A stretch of 12,396 nt of DNA from Ruminococcus sp. CAG:254 (GCA_000433635.1 HF997957.1:1-12396); one strand, 5' to 3'. Positions 1 to 7,991 are shown, counted from the stretch's first letter. Notes: generated by a model from the sequence alone, not told the origin. Numbers and translations are program-made.

Positions 1-72
1 AAAATGCTGAGAAAACGGAATGCTTGCCTGCTCGATGACAGCCAAATTTTCAATATAAAGTTCTTTCAGCAT
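1..72 (-). CDS. recN: DNA repair protein RecN, N-terminal fragment cut by the window edge
   Basis: Only the first 24 codons are present, reading MLKELYIENLAVIEQASIPF and onward to the window edge. This matches the opening beta strand of RecN, an SMC-like ATPase of double-strand break repair, whose family begins with ML-x-L-x-I-x-N-x-A-V-I. The ATG overlaps the TGA of argR by 7 bases (ATGCTGA) and has an AAGGGG-type ribosome binding site about 7 bases upstream inside argR. The Walker A motif would lie just beyond the edge and cannot be seen. argR followed by recN is the usual order in Clostridia and Bacilli, which supports the call despite the short fragment. Confidence 0.85.
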   Translation of the reverse strand, partial: MLKELYIENLAVIEQASIPFSQHF

Positions 73-527
73 ATCGTTTCCCCTTCTTCCGTTTGCATCC
101 AAACTGCATATTGTTTTGCGAAAAAGGCAGCCTGTTCTTCTGACCGCAGCAAAATAAAAATGGTATCATCTCCGGCAATCGTTCCCACAATGCGATGGTC
201 TTGCTTGGCATCGACAGCCGCACAGATTGCCTGTGCTGTACCAGAACGACAGTGTAAAACGGCAATTTGTCCAGCATAATCCGTTCGCAGAATGGCATCC
301 CGCAAAAGATGATCAGAAATGGGTGTCTGTTCCGGCAGACGGTAACAACAAACACCATTTTCCAAATGCTGTTTTACCAGCTGCAATTCCCGAATATCTC
401 TGGAAATGGTCGCCTGTGTGACAGAAATTCCCTGCTCCAACAAAGCTTGTATCAAATCTTCCTGCGTTTCCAGTTCTTTTTGCTGAATCAATTCCATGAT
501 TGCGGCGTGTCGCTCTTTTTTTCCCAT
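66..527 (-). CDS. argR: Arginine repressor ArgR/AhrC
   Basis: This 153-residue protein has the usual ArgR length. The family is an L-arginine-responsive hexameric regulator that represses arginine synthesis genes and can activate catabolic ones. The N-terminal winged helix (about 1-70) contains the recognition element TQATISRDIREL near 37-48. The C-terminal oligomerisation and arginine-binding domain carries GTAQAICAAVD (96-106) and GTIAGDDTIF (115-124); the paired aspartates of the latter are the family's arginine contacts. The ATG lies inside the end of nadK (40-base overlap) with an AGGTGA ribosome binding site a few bases upstream, so it is probably translated in coupling with nadK. It ends in a 7-base overlap with recN. 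No arginine genes are in the window, so it probably acts in trans. Confidence 0.95.
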   Translation of the reverse strand: MGKKERHAAIMELIQQKELETQEDLIQALLEQGISVTQATISRDIRELQLVKQHLENGVCCYRLPEQTPISDHLLRDAILRTDYAGQIAVLHCRSGTAQAICAAVDAKQDHRIVGTIAGDDTIFILLRSEEQAAFFAKQYAVWMQTEEGETIC

Positions 528-1414
528 TTTGTCACCTTCTCTTTTTCAGATTCCCCTTTTAGTGACTGCATCATTTTTCGATTCAAGGAATCAAAAAATG
601 TATTTCCACTCAAGTCAATCAGAGAAATTTCATGTGGGGAACGGTAAATTTCCATTCGATGATAAGCATCCAAACAGATTGGTGGTGCACCGTCTGCACT
701 GATATATACATCCCGAACATCCTGCTCCTGCAATGATACACACAGCCGGCTTTCCGGTGAGAATAGAATCGGTCTTGCAGAAAGCGAATGCGGACAAATC
801 AACGTCATTTCAATACAGGAAAATTCCGGTTCAATGATTGGCCCACCAGCAGATAAGGCATATGCGGTAGAACCAGTCGGTGTGCTAAATAGAACACCAT
901 CTGCCCGATATTCGCCCAACAAAACATCATTGCGATATACTGAGAAATCTACAACATGTGCATATTGCCGTGCAATTGTAATATCGTTCAAAGCCGTGCA
1001 GTGCTGTACAACATGTCCATGCAAGTCCAGCAAATCCCCACAGAGCAGCATCCGACTGGACACCCGATAATCTCCCGTCCGAAGCCGTGCAATTTCTTGG
1101 ATTTGGCTAGGCTCTAAGGCTGCCATAAAGCCCAATCTGCCTGTATTGATGCCCAGTAGCTTGGTGTTGGTATGAATCAAATGACTTGCACAACGAAGAA
1201 TCGTTCCATCTCCGCCGATTGCAATGGCAAATTCTGCTTCCTGTACTGCCTCTAAAAGCGGCTGATACTGAACAAAAGACTTGTCAAAAAACAGTGCCCG
1301 TAATTCCGGATCTGCAATGGGCGTGATATTGCAAGCCTGCAAAACATCGCAAACTTCTCTTGCACAGGAAAGTGCAGGATCTTTTTTTAAGTTTGGAAAC
1401 ACCACTGCTTTCAT
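488..1414 (-). CDS. nadK: NAD kinase
   Basis: This 308-residue enzyme phosphorylates NAD to NADP in the cytoplasm. Family signatures seen are GGDGT (67-71), NTGRLGF (90-96), LND (142-144, where many homologues have LNE), a DG pair at 172-173 and TPTGSTAY (178-185). I chose the ATG at 1414 because GGAGGT sits 6 bases upstream; the frame stays open 30 bases further, but that start would overlap tlyA and lacks a comparable site. The gene begins 14 bases after the tlyA stop. After the conserved fold ends near the FFDSLNRK segment there is a charged tail of about 27 residues, encoded partly by the 40 bases shared with argR. The tail may exist only because the frame runs through the argR start. Confidence 0.96.
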   Translation of the reverse strand: MKAVVFPNLKKDPALSCAREVCDVLQACNITPIADPELRALFFDKSFVQYQPLLEAVQEAEFAIAIGGDGTILRCASHLIHTNTKLLGINTGRLGFMAALEPSQIQEIARLRTGDYRVSSRMLLCGDLLDLHGHVVQHCTALNDITIARQYAHVVDFSVYRNDVLLGEYRADGVLFSTPTGSTAYALSAGGPIIEPEFSCIEMTLICPHSLSARPILFSPESRLCVSLQEQDVRDVYISADGAPPICLDAYHRMEIYRSPHEISLIDLSGNTFFDSLNRKMMQSLKGESEKEKVTKWEKKSDTPQSWN

Positions 1415-1428
1415 GGCAGAACCTCCTC

Positions 1429-2217
1429 TTATTTTTGACTCCATGCCTGTTCTGCGACTGCTTCTGGTGCATACGGAATGGGAGAAACATTACCACGCTG
1501 TACCTGCACCAGATATTCGATATTACCAGAACCACCCCGAATCGGCGAGGGACAGAGATACTGGATATGTAAGCCTTGCTGTTCCAGTGCCATACAAACG
1601 GTACGCAACACTCGCACATGGACATTTTTAGAACGAACAATGCCATTCTTTCCAACATCGGAACGCCCTGCTTCAAACTGCGGTTTGATGAGCAGAACTG
1701 CCCTACCAGTATCCGATAAAAATCGACAAATATCCGGCAAAATTCGTTCCAGAGAGATAAACGAAACATCCACTGAAATAAAATCAATTGGTTCTGCAAT
1801 GGCAGTTTGCGGCAGTGTCCGAATATCCGTCCCTTCCATACAGACAACCCGTTCATCCTGCCGCAGGGAATCCGCCAGCTGCCCATGTCCAACATCAATC
1901 GCATAGACTTTTTTTGCTCCGTGCTGTAACATACAGTCGGTAAATCCGCCAGTCGAAGCCCCGATATCCATACAAGTTGCCTGCTCCAGAGAAAGATTTT
2001 GCTGTTCCAGAATCCATTCTAGTTTTAAACCGCCTCTACCAACATATCGCAAATCTTCCCCTAACAAGGTAAGAGCAGCGGTTTCTTCGGTCAACTTTGC
2101 TGGTTTGGTACAGACAACGCCATCTACTTGAATTTGACCATTGGTAATCAGATTCTTTGCACGCTGCCGACTGCCGACCAGACCACGTTGCAACAATAAT
2201 ACATCCAACCGTGTCAT
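1429..2217 (-). CDS. tlyA: TlyA-family rRNA 2'-O-methyltransferase (hemolysin A family)
   Basis: This 262-residue protein has the two-domain TlyA layout. An S4 RNA-binding domain covers about 1-60 (RLDVLLLQRGL, then SRQRAKNLI), and an FtsJ-like methyltransferase follows with the SAM loop DIGASTGGFTD (84-94). The expected catalytic tetrad is visible as K65 (GGLKLE), D150 (SVDVSF), K178 (LIKPQFE) and E234 (NIEYL). Family members methylate the 2'-OH of cytidines in 16S and/or 23S rRNA. The old name 'hemolysin' is unlikely to describe its role here. The start overlaps the dxs stop in an ATGA, and GAAGGAG lies about 8 bases upstream. Which rRNA site it modifies cannot be read from the sequence. 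Confidence 0.93.
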   Translation of the reverse strand: MTRLDVLLLQRGLVGSRQRAKNLITNGQIQVDGVVCTKPAKLTEETAALTLLGEDLRYVGRGGLKLEWILEQQNLSLEQATCMDIGASTGGFTDCMLQHGAKKVYAIDVGHGQLADSLRQDERVVCMEGTDIRTLPQTAIAEPIDFISVDVSFISLERILPDICRFLSDTGRAVLLIKPQFEAGRSDVGKNGIVRSKNVHVRVLRTVCMALEQQGLHIQYLCPSPIRGGSGNIEYLVQVQRGNVSPIPYAPEAVAEQAWSQK

Positions 2218-4121
2218 ACAGACTGCTCCTTCTCTTTCTGTTCCACTGTCTGCCGGATTTTTTTCAGCATAGCAGCTTCTGACAAGCCGATTTCATCCAG
2301 CTGTGCGGCAATGGATGCCTGTGGAATGAACTGTTTTGGAGCAATCCGCTGATAACTGCCCGTATATCCCATTTCTAACAGTAAATCTCCCAGCAGCTGG
2401 GAAATGCCGCCATAATAGTACGCTTCTTCAAAGAACAGAATTCGCTGATAAGAGCGACAAATAGAGGGTACTAATTCTGGCAACGGGAAAATCTGCGTCA
2501 GCTTCAGCAAATCACAAGAAAATCCCTCTTTTTCAGCTGCTTGCTTTGCACGATATAACAAATCATATGTTCTGCCGTAGCCAATCAGCAGCGTATCTGT
2601 TCGACATCCTGCGGTATGGGTGTAAGCCGTATTCAACGCACTTTTATCAAATATGGTATTGTCTGCCCCTCGTGGATAGCGAGCACAAGCCAAGCCGGTA
2701 TCCTGATACATTGCCTGCCGTAAACAGAGTGTCAATTCATCATAACAGGCTGGTGCATAAATGGTTGTGCCCGGAATGGAAGTCAAGAACGATACATCAA
2801 ATAATCCATGGTGCGTTTCTCCGTCTTCTCCAACCACACCAGCCCGGTCAATGCCCAGCACAACATGTAATTTTCCAATTGCAACATCATGCAGCAACTG
2901 GTCATAGGCACGCTGCAAGAAAGAGGAATACACTGCAAAAACAGGTAACTTTCCCTGCGATGCCAATGCAGCTGCAAACGTAACCGCATGCTGTTCTGCA
3001 ATGCCGACATCATAATACCGCTGCGGATAGGCTCTGGAAAAATATTGCAGCCCGGTTCCGTGTTCCATGGCTGCGGTAATCGCACAAATTGAAGCATCTT
3101 TCTTTGCAAGGCGAACCAATTCTTTCCCGAAAATATCGGAATAGGTATCCTTTCCGGAAATTTCCGGATTGCCAGTTTCCACATTGAAGCGAGAAATTCC
3201 ATGAAATTCGCCCGGGTTTTTTTCAGATGGCAAATAGCCTTTCCCTTTTTTCGTGTGAATATGCACGAAAACCGGACATTCGTATGCCTTTGCCGCCTGC
3301 AAAACTTCTTCCAAATCTTCTAAGTTATGCCCATCCACAGGTCCTAAATAGACAAACCCAAAGTCTTCAAAAATCGTTGCCGAACGGAAAACTGTATCTC
3401 GCAGGGCATCTTTTGAAGACTTAATCATTTTCGCAACCGGTGCACCAATGACAGGTGTTTTTTGCAGTTTGCGTTCTACTGCTTTCTTTGTCTTGACATA
3501 GTTTTCGGAATTGCGGATGTTGGCAAGATATTTTGCCACAGAGCCAACATTCTTGGAAATGGACATGGCATTGTCATTCAAGATAATAATCAGCCGATTT
3601 TTACTCTTTCCGGCATTGTTTAGCCCCTCAAATGCCAAACCGCCTGTCATTGCTCCATCACCCAACACAGCAATCACATGATGGGGGTCACCGTTTTGCC
3701 GCATGGCTTCTGCAACCCCACTGGCAACGGAAATAGCAGTACTGCTGTGTCCGCTGATAAACGTATCATGTGGCGATTCTTCCGGCTTTGGAAAACCAGA
3801 AATGCCGTTTTCTTTTCGGAGCGTGGAAAATTGTGCATACCGCCCCGTTAAAATCTTATGGGTATAACATTGGTGTCCAACGTCCCATACAAATTTATCC
3901 TGCGGAGAATCGAAAACACGATGCATAGCAACCGTCAATTCGACCACTCCGAGATTCGATGCCAGATGTCCGCCATTTTTAGAAACCGTCTGGATTAAAA
4001 CAGACCGAATTTCCTTGCAGAGCTGCTGACATTGTTCTGTATTTAGTTTTTTTAGATCCTCCGGCAGCTGCATGGTCGCCAAAGAGAACCGCTTCTCTGC
4101 CGGTATATTGTTTTCATTCAT
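2214..4121 (-). CDS. dxs: 1-deoxy-D-xylulose-5-phosphate synthase
   Basis: This 635-residue thiamine diphosphate enzyme condenses pyruvate with glyceraldehyde 3-phosphate, the entry step of the MEP isoprenoid pathway. It shows the cofactor site GDGAMTGG (154-161) with the partner LNDNAMSIS (181-189), the GHSSTA segment (124-129), the catalytic glutamate in GIAEQH (E376) and the DRAGVVGEDG segment (425-434). Length is close to the family norm of about 620. I placed the start at the ATG at 4121, where AAGAAGGGA precedes it. A TTG at 4160 would add 13 residues with a weaker site, and an ATG at 4073 just before QLPEDLKKL is also possible. It lies 54 bases after ispA and overlaps tlyA by 4 bases. 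The pairing with ispA puts the first step and a later prenyl-chain step in one transcript. Confidence 0.97.
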   Translation of the reverse strand: MNENNIPAEKRFSLATMQLPEDLKKLNTEQCQQLCKEIRSVLIQTVSKNGGHLASNLGVVELTVAMHRVFDSPQDKFVWDVGHQCYTHKILTGRYAQFSTLRKENGISGFPKPEESPHDTFISGHSSTAISVASGVAEAMRQNGDPHHVIAVLGDGAMTGGLAFEGLNNAGKSKNRLIIILNDNAMSISKNVGSVAKYLANIRNSENYVKTKKAVERKLQKTPVIGAPVAKMIKSSKDALRDTVFRSATIFEDFGFVYLGPVDGHNLEDLEEVLQAAKAYECPVFVHIHTKKGKGYLPSEKNPGEFHGISRFNVETGNPEISGKDTYSDIFGKELVRLAKKDASICAITAAMEHGTGLQYFSRAYPQRYYDVGIAEQHAVTFAAALASQGKLPVFAVYSSFLQRAYDQLLHDVAIGKLHVVLGIDRAGVVGEDGETHHGLFDVSFLTSIPGTTIYAPACYDELTLCLRQAMYQDTGLACARYPRGADNTIFDKSALNTAYTHTAGCRTDTLLIGYGRTYDLLYRAKQAAEKEGFSCDLLKLTQIFPLPELVPSICRSYQRILFFEEAYYYGGISQLLGDLLLEMGYTGSYQRIAPKQFIPQASIAAQLDEIGLSEAAMLKKIRQTVEQKEKEQSV

Positions 4122-4175
4122 AACATCCCTTCTTAACCATTCGTTTTCATCAGAATCCAATCTTGTTCCGACCTT

Positions 4176-5078
4176 TTAATGTTTTCGAGATAACAGCGAT
4201 TGTGTCAACGCCATCAAAAATTCTGGATTTGGAAGTGTTTTTAACATCGCCATCGCTTTTTCTGTCAAAGCAGCCGCTTCTTTCTGTGCTGCCTCTAAGC
4301 CCAACAATGTTACAAACGTAACTTTGTTTTCTTCGGCATCGCTGCCGACTGGCTTACCCAACACATCCGTGGTGCTGGTAACATCCAGAATATCATCCAC
4401 AATCTGAAATGCCAGCCCCAAATAACTGCCATATGTATCAGCAGCTTTTATTTGTTCATCCGTTGCATTTGCTGCAATGCATCCCATCCGACAAGCAACC
4501 CGAATCAGTGCCCCCGTTTTAAACGCACACATGGTTTTCAGTTGGTCAACGGTTACATCCCTTCTGCCTTCCTGCTCCATATCTAGTACCTGTCCGGCAA
4601 TCATACCATGATGACCGCTTTCTTCTGCCAGCTCTGTAATCAATCGCACTTTCTGTGCATCAGATAAAGCGGTACTATTTGCCAAAACAGAAAAAGCATG
4701 AATGCTCAGAGCATCCCCTGCTAAAATCGCCAGAGCTTCTGGGAATGCCTTGTGACAAGATGGTCTGCCACGACGCATATCATCATCATCCATTGCTGGC
4801 AAATCATCATGAATCAAAGAAAATGTGTGAATCATTTCAATTGCAGCAGCAGCTGGCATTGCCTGTTCTTCTGTTCCACCGAACATCTTGCAAAATTCTA
4901 ATACCAATACGGGACGGATCCGCTTTCCGCCAGCTTCCAGAGAATACCGCATAGCTTCTACAACAGAAGTTCGCTGTAATGCACTGATGGCATCATCTGG
5001 CAGTAATTCTTGCAACGCTGCTTCCACCTTTTTTCCATCCTGCTGCAACAACTGTTTCATTTCTGACTCTGTCATCAT
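4176..5078 (-). CDS. ispA: Farnesyl diphosphate synthase (trans-polyprenyl synthase family)
   Basis: This 300-residue protein condenses isopentenyl diphosphate with allylic primers. Visible signatures are GGKRIRP (50-56), the first aspartate-rich motif DDLPAMDDDDMRRG (91-104) with the two-residue insertion of bacterial farnesyl synthases, and the second aspartate-rich motif in VDDILD (227-232). The fifth residue before the first motif is aromatic (F86), which in this family limits the chain and favours a C15 product; this is inferred from known family rules. The start is ATGATG overlapping the xseB stop by 4 bases, with GGAGGA 6 bases upstream; the second ATG three bases on cannot be excluded. 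The product would feed undecaprenyl and other prenyl lipids. Confidence 0.95.
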   Translation of the reverse strand: MMTESEMKQLLQQDGKKVEAALQELLPDDAISALQRTSVVEAMRYSLEAGGKRIRPVLVLEFCKMFGGTEEQAMPAAAAIEMIHTFSLIHDDLPAMDDDDMRRGRPSCHKAFPEALAILAGDALSIHAFSVLANSTALSDAQKVRLITELAEESGHHGMIAGQVLDMEQEGRRDVTVDQLKTMCAFKTGALIRVACRMGCIAANATDEQIKAADTYGSYLGLAFQIVDDILDVTSTTDVLGKPVGSDAEENKVTFVTLLGLEAAQKEAAALTEKAMAMLKTLPNPEFLMALTQSLLSRKH

Positions 5079-5263
5079 GAGAAATCCTCCTCTTCTACGG
5101 TCAAGGAAAATTGTTTTTCTGCTTCCTGCAATGCCGTCTGGCAGGCATCTGACAATTGAACGCCTTTTTGATACAAAGCAAGTGCCTCTTCCAGCGGCAG
5201 TGTGGATTGTTCTAACTGCTCTGTGACTTGCTGCAATTGTTTCAAGTTTTCTTCAAAAGTCAT
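5075..5263 (-). CDS. xseB: Exodeoxyribonuclease VII small subunit
   Basis: This 62-residue acidic helical protein begins MTFEENLKQLQQVTEQLEQ and continues with TLPLEEALALYQKG, the characteristic XseB pattern of two helices around a short conserved loop. XseB subunits coat the coiled-coil arm of XseA to form exonuclease VII, which degrades single-stranded DNA to short acid-soluble oligonucleotides. Its ATG overlaps the xseA stop by 4 bases, with AGGAGGAAG just upstream in the xseA end, and its own stop overlaps ispA by 4 bases. Length, position right after xseA and sequence all agree. Confidence 0.95.
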   Translation of the reverse strand: MTFEENLKQLQQVTEQLEQSTLPLEEALALYQKGVQLSDACQTALQEAEKQFSLTVEEEDFS

Positions 5264-6459
5264 GTTTCTTCCTCCTGTGCGAGCACTTGCACTGAAATTG
5301 TACCGTGTGCCAACTGAATCGTTAAAACATCTCCGGCTTGTACCGCATCGGCATAAGAAAGAATCTGCTGCCCATGCCGGACAATTGCATATCCTTTGGA
5401 CAAAATCCGACTTGGATGATTGCCCTCTAGTTTTGTCTGTTGCAATTGCAGCTGAAATTGTTTTTCCTGCAATAGTTTATGCATCTGTTGCTGTAACCGA
5501 TGCCGATTTGCCTGTACTTCTTTTTTCAGTCCGGCAATTCGTTTTTCTGGTGCAGCAGCAAGCAATAATTTTTGTTGTTCGCTCCATTGTTGTTGTTTCT
5601 TCTGTAATATCGCAGCCATTCGCATTTTCAGCTGTTTTCGATTTGCCTGTATCTGATATTGCAACTCCAACATAGATGGAACTGCCAATTCCGCTGCTGC
5701 AGAGGGTGTCGGTGCTCGTAAATCCGCAGCATAATCCGTCAATGTCTGGTCAATTTCATGCCCAACAGCAGAAATCACCGGAATAGAACAATGGAATACT
5801 GCCATAACTACTTCTTCCGTTTGAAATGCCTGCAAATCTTCAGCAGAACCGCCACCTCGCCCAACAATTAAAATATCACAATCGGATTGCGATGCCCGCT
5901 GAATCGCATGTGAAATAGATTCCGGTGCAGAATCGCCTTGTACCTGTGCTGGAAATAACATCAACTGCACCAATGGAAACCGCCGCCGAATTACTTGTTC
6001 AATGTCATGGATGGCAGCACCACAAGCAGACGTTACCACACCAATCTTTTTCGGAAAAGCTGGCAAGGGGCGTTTTCTGGCAGCATCAAATACACCAAGT
6101 GCAGCAAGTTGTTTCTTTCGCTGTTCCAATGCAGATTGCTGTGCACCCATTCCATCCATCTGCAAATCTGTAACGCAAAGCTGAAATGTACCCTCTCGTT
6201 CGTAGAGCGTTGCCGTTGCGGCTGCAATAACAGAGATTCCATTTGCAAGCGGAATGGAAATCCGACTCGCTTGATTGCGAAACAAAACTGCTCGAACACT
6301 GCTTTCTGCATCTTTCAGAATAAAATAGCAATGTCCCGACCGCTGATTTCGAGTAAATCCGGAAATTTCTCCTCGAATCAATAGGTGCTGTAAATGGCGG
6401 TCTTCTTTCAACTGAAAAGCAGCATAGCGATTTAATTGTGTCACTGTTAGAACTGCCAT
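5260..6459 (-). CDS. xseA: Exodeoxyribonuclease VII large subunit
   Basis: This 399-residue catalytic subunit of exonuclease VII shows an N-terminal OB-fold (about 1-100, with LIRGEISGFTRNQRSGHCYF). The central catalytic domain carries GRGGGSAEDL (200-209), GHEIDQTLTDYAADLRAPTP (233-252) and the SAAAE segment. A long glutamine- and lysine-rich coiled coil covers roughly 265-345, where XseB binds, and the C-terminal part has the ILSKGYAIV motif. Length matches the family. The ATG overlaps the stop of the preceding M22-family gene by 13 bases and has GAGGGGAG about 6 bases upstream. No catalytic motif appears damaged. Confidence 0.96.
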   Translation of the reverse strand: MAVLTVTQLNRYAAFQLKEDRHLQHLLIRGEISGFTRNQRSGHCYFILKDAESSVRAVLFRNQASRISIPLANGISVIAAATATLYEREGTFQLCVTDLQMDGMGAQQSALEQRKKQLAALGVFDAARKRPLPAFPKKIGVVTSACGAAIHDIEQVIRRRFPLVQLMLFPAQVQGDSAPESISHAIQRASQSDCDILIVGRGGGSAEDLQAFQTEEVVMAVFHCSIPVISAVGHEIDQTLTDYAADLRAPTPSAAAELAVPSMLELQYQIQANRKQLKMRMAAILQKKQQQWSEQQKLLLAAAPEKRIAGLKKEVQANRHRLQQQMHKLLQEKQFQLQLQQTKLEGNHPSRILSKGYAIVRHGQQILSYADAVQAGDVLTIQLAHGTISVQVLAQEEET

Positions 6460-7400
6460 GTTTCGCTCCCCTCTGCCTGTAATGCTGCATAAATCGCCGC
6501 TCCAACTGCATTATCACAAGAAAAAGCCGGTTCTGCAAAATAAACATCTCCAGCAGACAGCAATTTCTCTCGCATCCACTGGTTTGACATAACACCGCCT
6601 GCATAGAGAACCGGTAACTGCCCATATTGTTTTCTTGCAAAGGCTGTCATTTCAAAAACAGTATCTCGGACACTGGTCAAACAGAAACGGGCTACATCTT
6701 CTGGTTGTTCACCCTGCTTTAACATCGCCTGACAGCGGTTTTCCAGTCCAGAAAGACAACAATTTCCCTCTCGAATAACAGGCTTTGTACGATATTGTTT
6801 CATACTGGCAGCAGCAAGCTGTTCCAATGCAGCCCCACAAGGAAATTGCAGCTGCAACATCAAACCAACACGGTCAATTGCCTGCCCAGCTTTCAAGTCT
6901 AATGACGTTCCAACTTGTGTAATATTCAAGCACAAATCTGCATCCGGTTCGCAAAGCAGACAATCTGTTGTTCCACCGCTCACATGGAAGGCAAGAAATG
7001 GAGCTTTTAAGAAAGAAAGTTTCTTTGCAGAATACAGTGCTGCTAGAATATGCCCGATTTGATGAGAAGTTTCATAAACTGGGACTCCCGTCACGGTCGC
7101 CATTCCATACGCCATTGTTTTTCCACACAAAAAGCAAGGCATATATGAGCCTTCGATATTGCGGGGTCGAGTGGTAACACCAATTCCAGTTAGATTCTGT
7201 GGTGGATTCGGCAATAATGTCTGTATTACTTCCGGCAGTTGTCGGGTATGGTGGAAAACAGCATCACTCTGCCGCAGTCCTGCCATACCAGATTTTACAG
7301 GCAAAAGTTTTTTCGCCTGCCGAACCGTTCCGTTCTCTGCATCGAAAATCGCACAGGATGTCGTATAATTACTGGTATCCAGTCCTAAAAATTCACGCAT
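6447..7400 (-). CDS. TsaD/Kae1-like paralogue, M22 (glycoprotease) family
   Basis: This 317-residue protein has an ASKHA fold related to TsaD, the tRNA threonylcarbamoyladenosine transferase. It keeps the metal-binding pair HQIGH (H113, H117) and a late aspartate in SCDNAVG (D296), matching the three metal ligands of TsaD. It also has an N-terminal phosphate loop (FLGLDTSNYTTS), SGGTTD (141-146), GTSLDLKAGQAIDRVG and GGVMSN (268-273). It departs from true TsaD: SGGH is SGGTT, and the HGGVVPExASRxH region is replaced by GLRQSDAVFHHTRQLPEV. Many Clostridia carry such a second copy; its function is not established. The start at 7400 (MREFLGLDTS) overlaps nusB by 8 bases. The only purine-rich site, AAAGGA, is about 17 bases away, so translation probably depends on coupling to nusB. 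It might modify tRNA, support the true TsaD, or do something else. Confidence 0.8.
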   Translation of the reverse strand: MREFLGLDTSNYTTSCAIFDAENGTVRQAKKLLPVKSGMAGLRQSDAVFHHTRQLPEVIQTLLPNPPQNLTGIGVTTRPRNIEGSYMPCFLCGKTMAYGMATVTGVPVYETSHQIGHILAALYSAKKLSFLKAPFLAFHVSGGTTDCLLCEPDADLCLNITQVGTSLDLKAGQAIDRVGLMLQLQFPCGAALEQLAAASMKQYRTKPVIREGNCCLSGLENRCQAMLKQGEQPEDVARFCLTSVRDTVFEMTAFARKQYGQLPVLYAGGVMSNQWMREKLLSAGDVYFAEPAFSCDNAVGAAIYAALQAEGSETWQF

Positions 7401-7830
7401 GCTGTTCTGTTCCAGTATCCTTTGCATGGTCACGAGCATAATTGCCCAGAACGCCATTGATAAAGGAAATATCTTCCTGATAGCCGTATGCTTTTGCCAG
7501 AGAAATGGCTTCTGCAATCGCTGCATTCATCGGCATCTGTGCGTCATAGCGAATTTCATACAATGCCAGTCGTAAAATACTGAGGTTGATTTTTGGAATC
7601 CGGTTGATGACTCTCTTGGTACTGTAAGCAGAGATAATTTCATCCAATTCTGCTTCATGGGCAACCACGCCATTTACCATTTCTTTTACGGCATCGGTAA
7701 TCGGTAACAGGTCTGCTTCTTCTGCAACTTGAAACAGTTCTTCCGCTGTATCGTTTTGAAACTGCATTTCAAATAAAATATAAAATGCACATTCTCTCGT
7801 TTCGTGTCTTGTCATTTCGTGCTGTGCCAT
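7393..7830 (-). CDS. nusB: Transcription antitermination factor NusB
   Basis: This 145-residue all-helical protein has the NusB signatures RECAFYILFEMQF (12-24), a central RIPKINLSILRLALYEI helix (78-93), AIAEAISLAKAYG and FINGVLG (123-129). NusB binds boxA RNA with NusE (ribosomal protein S10) in the antitermination complex for rRNA operons. The ATG at 7830 is preceded by GGGAGGAC with good spacing; an in-frame ATG five codons later is possible but less well placed. It is the first gene after a near-consensus promoter, and its end overlaps the TsaD-like gene by 8 bases. Confidence 0.95.
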   Translation of the reverse strand: MAQHEMTRHETRECAFYILFEMQFQNDTAEELFQVAEEADLLPITDAVKEMVNGVVAHEAELDEIISAYSTKRVINRIPKINLSILRLALYEIRYDAQMPMNAAIAEAISLAKAYGYQEDISFINGVLGNYARDHAKDTGTEQHA

Positions 7831-7898
7831 AGTGTCCTCCCTTATGTAAGGTGTATTTTCACGGATACAGCTTTTCTGTTCCGTTTTGACTTTCTCTT

Positions 7899-7927
7899 AT
7901 TATATCGTATTTTTCTCTTTCCGTCAA
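7899..7927 (-). promoter_or_regulatory. Sigma-A promoter for the nusB-to-recN block
   Basis: Reading the minus strand, the -35 box TTGACG (7922-7927) is followed after exactly 17 bases by the -10 box TATAAT (7899-7904). This is one base from consensus. Transcription would begin near 7892, giving a leader of about 60 bases before nusB. The AT-rich spacer and position between the galT terminator and nusB support it as the main promoter of the ten-gene block. I see no convincing operator; the leader has only a short TGTAT/ATACA inverted repeat. Confidence 0.85.
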
Positions 7928-7934
7928 GTGTTTC

Positions 7935-7974
7935 AAAAAACAAAGCTGCCACATAGGTTCTTCTATGCGGCAGC
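7935..7974 (-). terminator. Intrinsic terminator after galT
   Basis: On the minus strand the transcript forms a 12-bp stem, GCTGCCGCATAG against CTATGTGGCAGC (positions 7945-7974) with one G-U pair and a 6-base loop. A U-rich run, TTTGTTTTTT (7935-7944), follows. It starts 17 bases after the galT stop. The G-U pair is an A-C mismatch when read as plus-strand RNA, and no T run follows on that side, so it acts for galT only. It separates the gal genes from the nusB promoter. Confidence 0.9.
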
Positions 7975-7991
7975 CCATTTCAACTATAAAG

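Noticed and set aside
1284..1904. A 206-codon minus-strand open frame overlapping tlyA and nadK
   Set aside because: It is out of frame with both recognised genes, shows no family motif and is rich in Cys, Arg, Phe and Trp in the manner of a shifted frame.
4122..4160. TTG start for dxs adding 13 residues
   Set aside because: The only purine-rich site before it is weak and distant, whereas the ATG at 4121 has AAGAAGGGA close upstream and gives a normal-length enzyme.
7401..7526. A 42-residue N-terminal extension of the TsaD-like protein
   Set aside because: It lies entirely within nusB, has no ribosome binding site, and the phosphate-binding strand FLGLDTS that normally begins this fold starts at the ATG at 7400.
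7831..7892. Riboswitch or boxA element in the nusB leader
   Set aside because: The leader is about 60 bases with only a 5-bp inverted repeat and no clear boxA consensus, too little to support a structured regulator.
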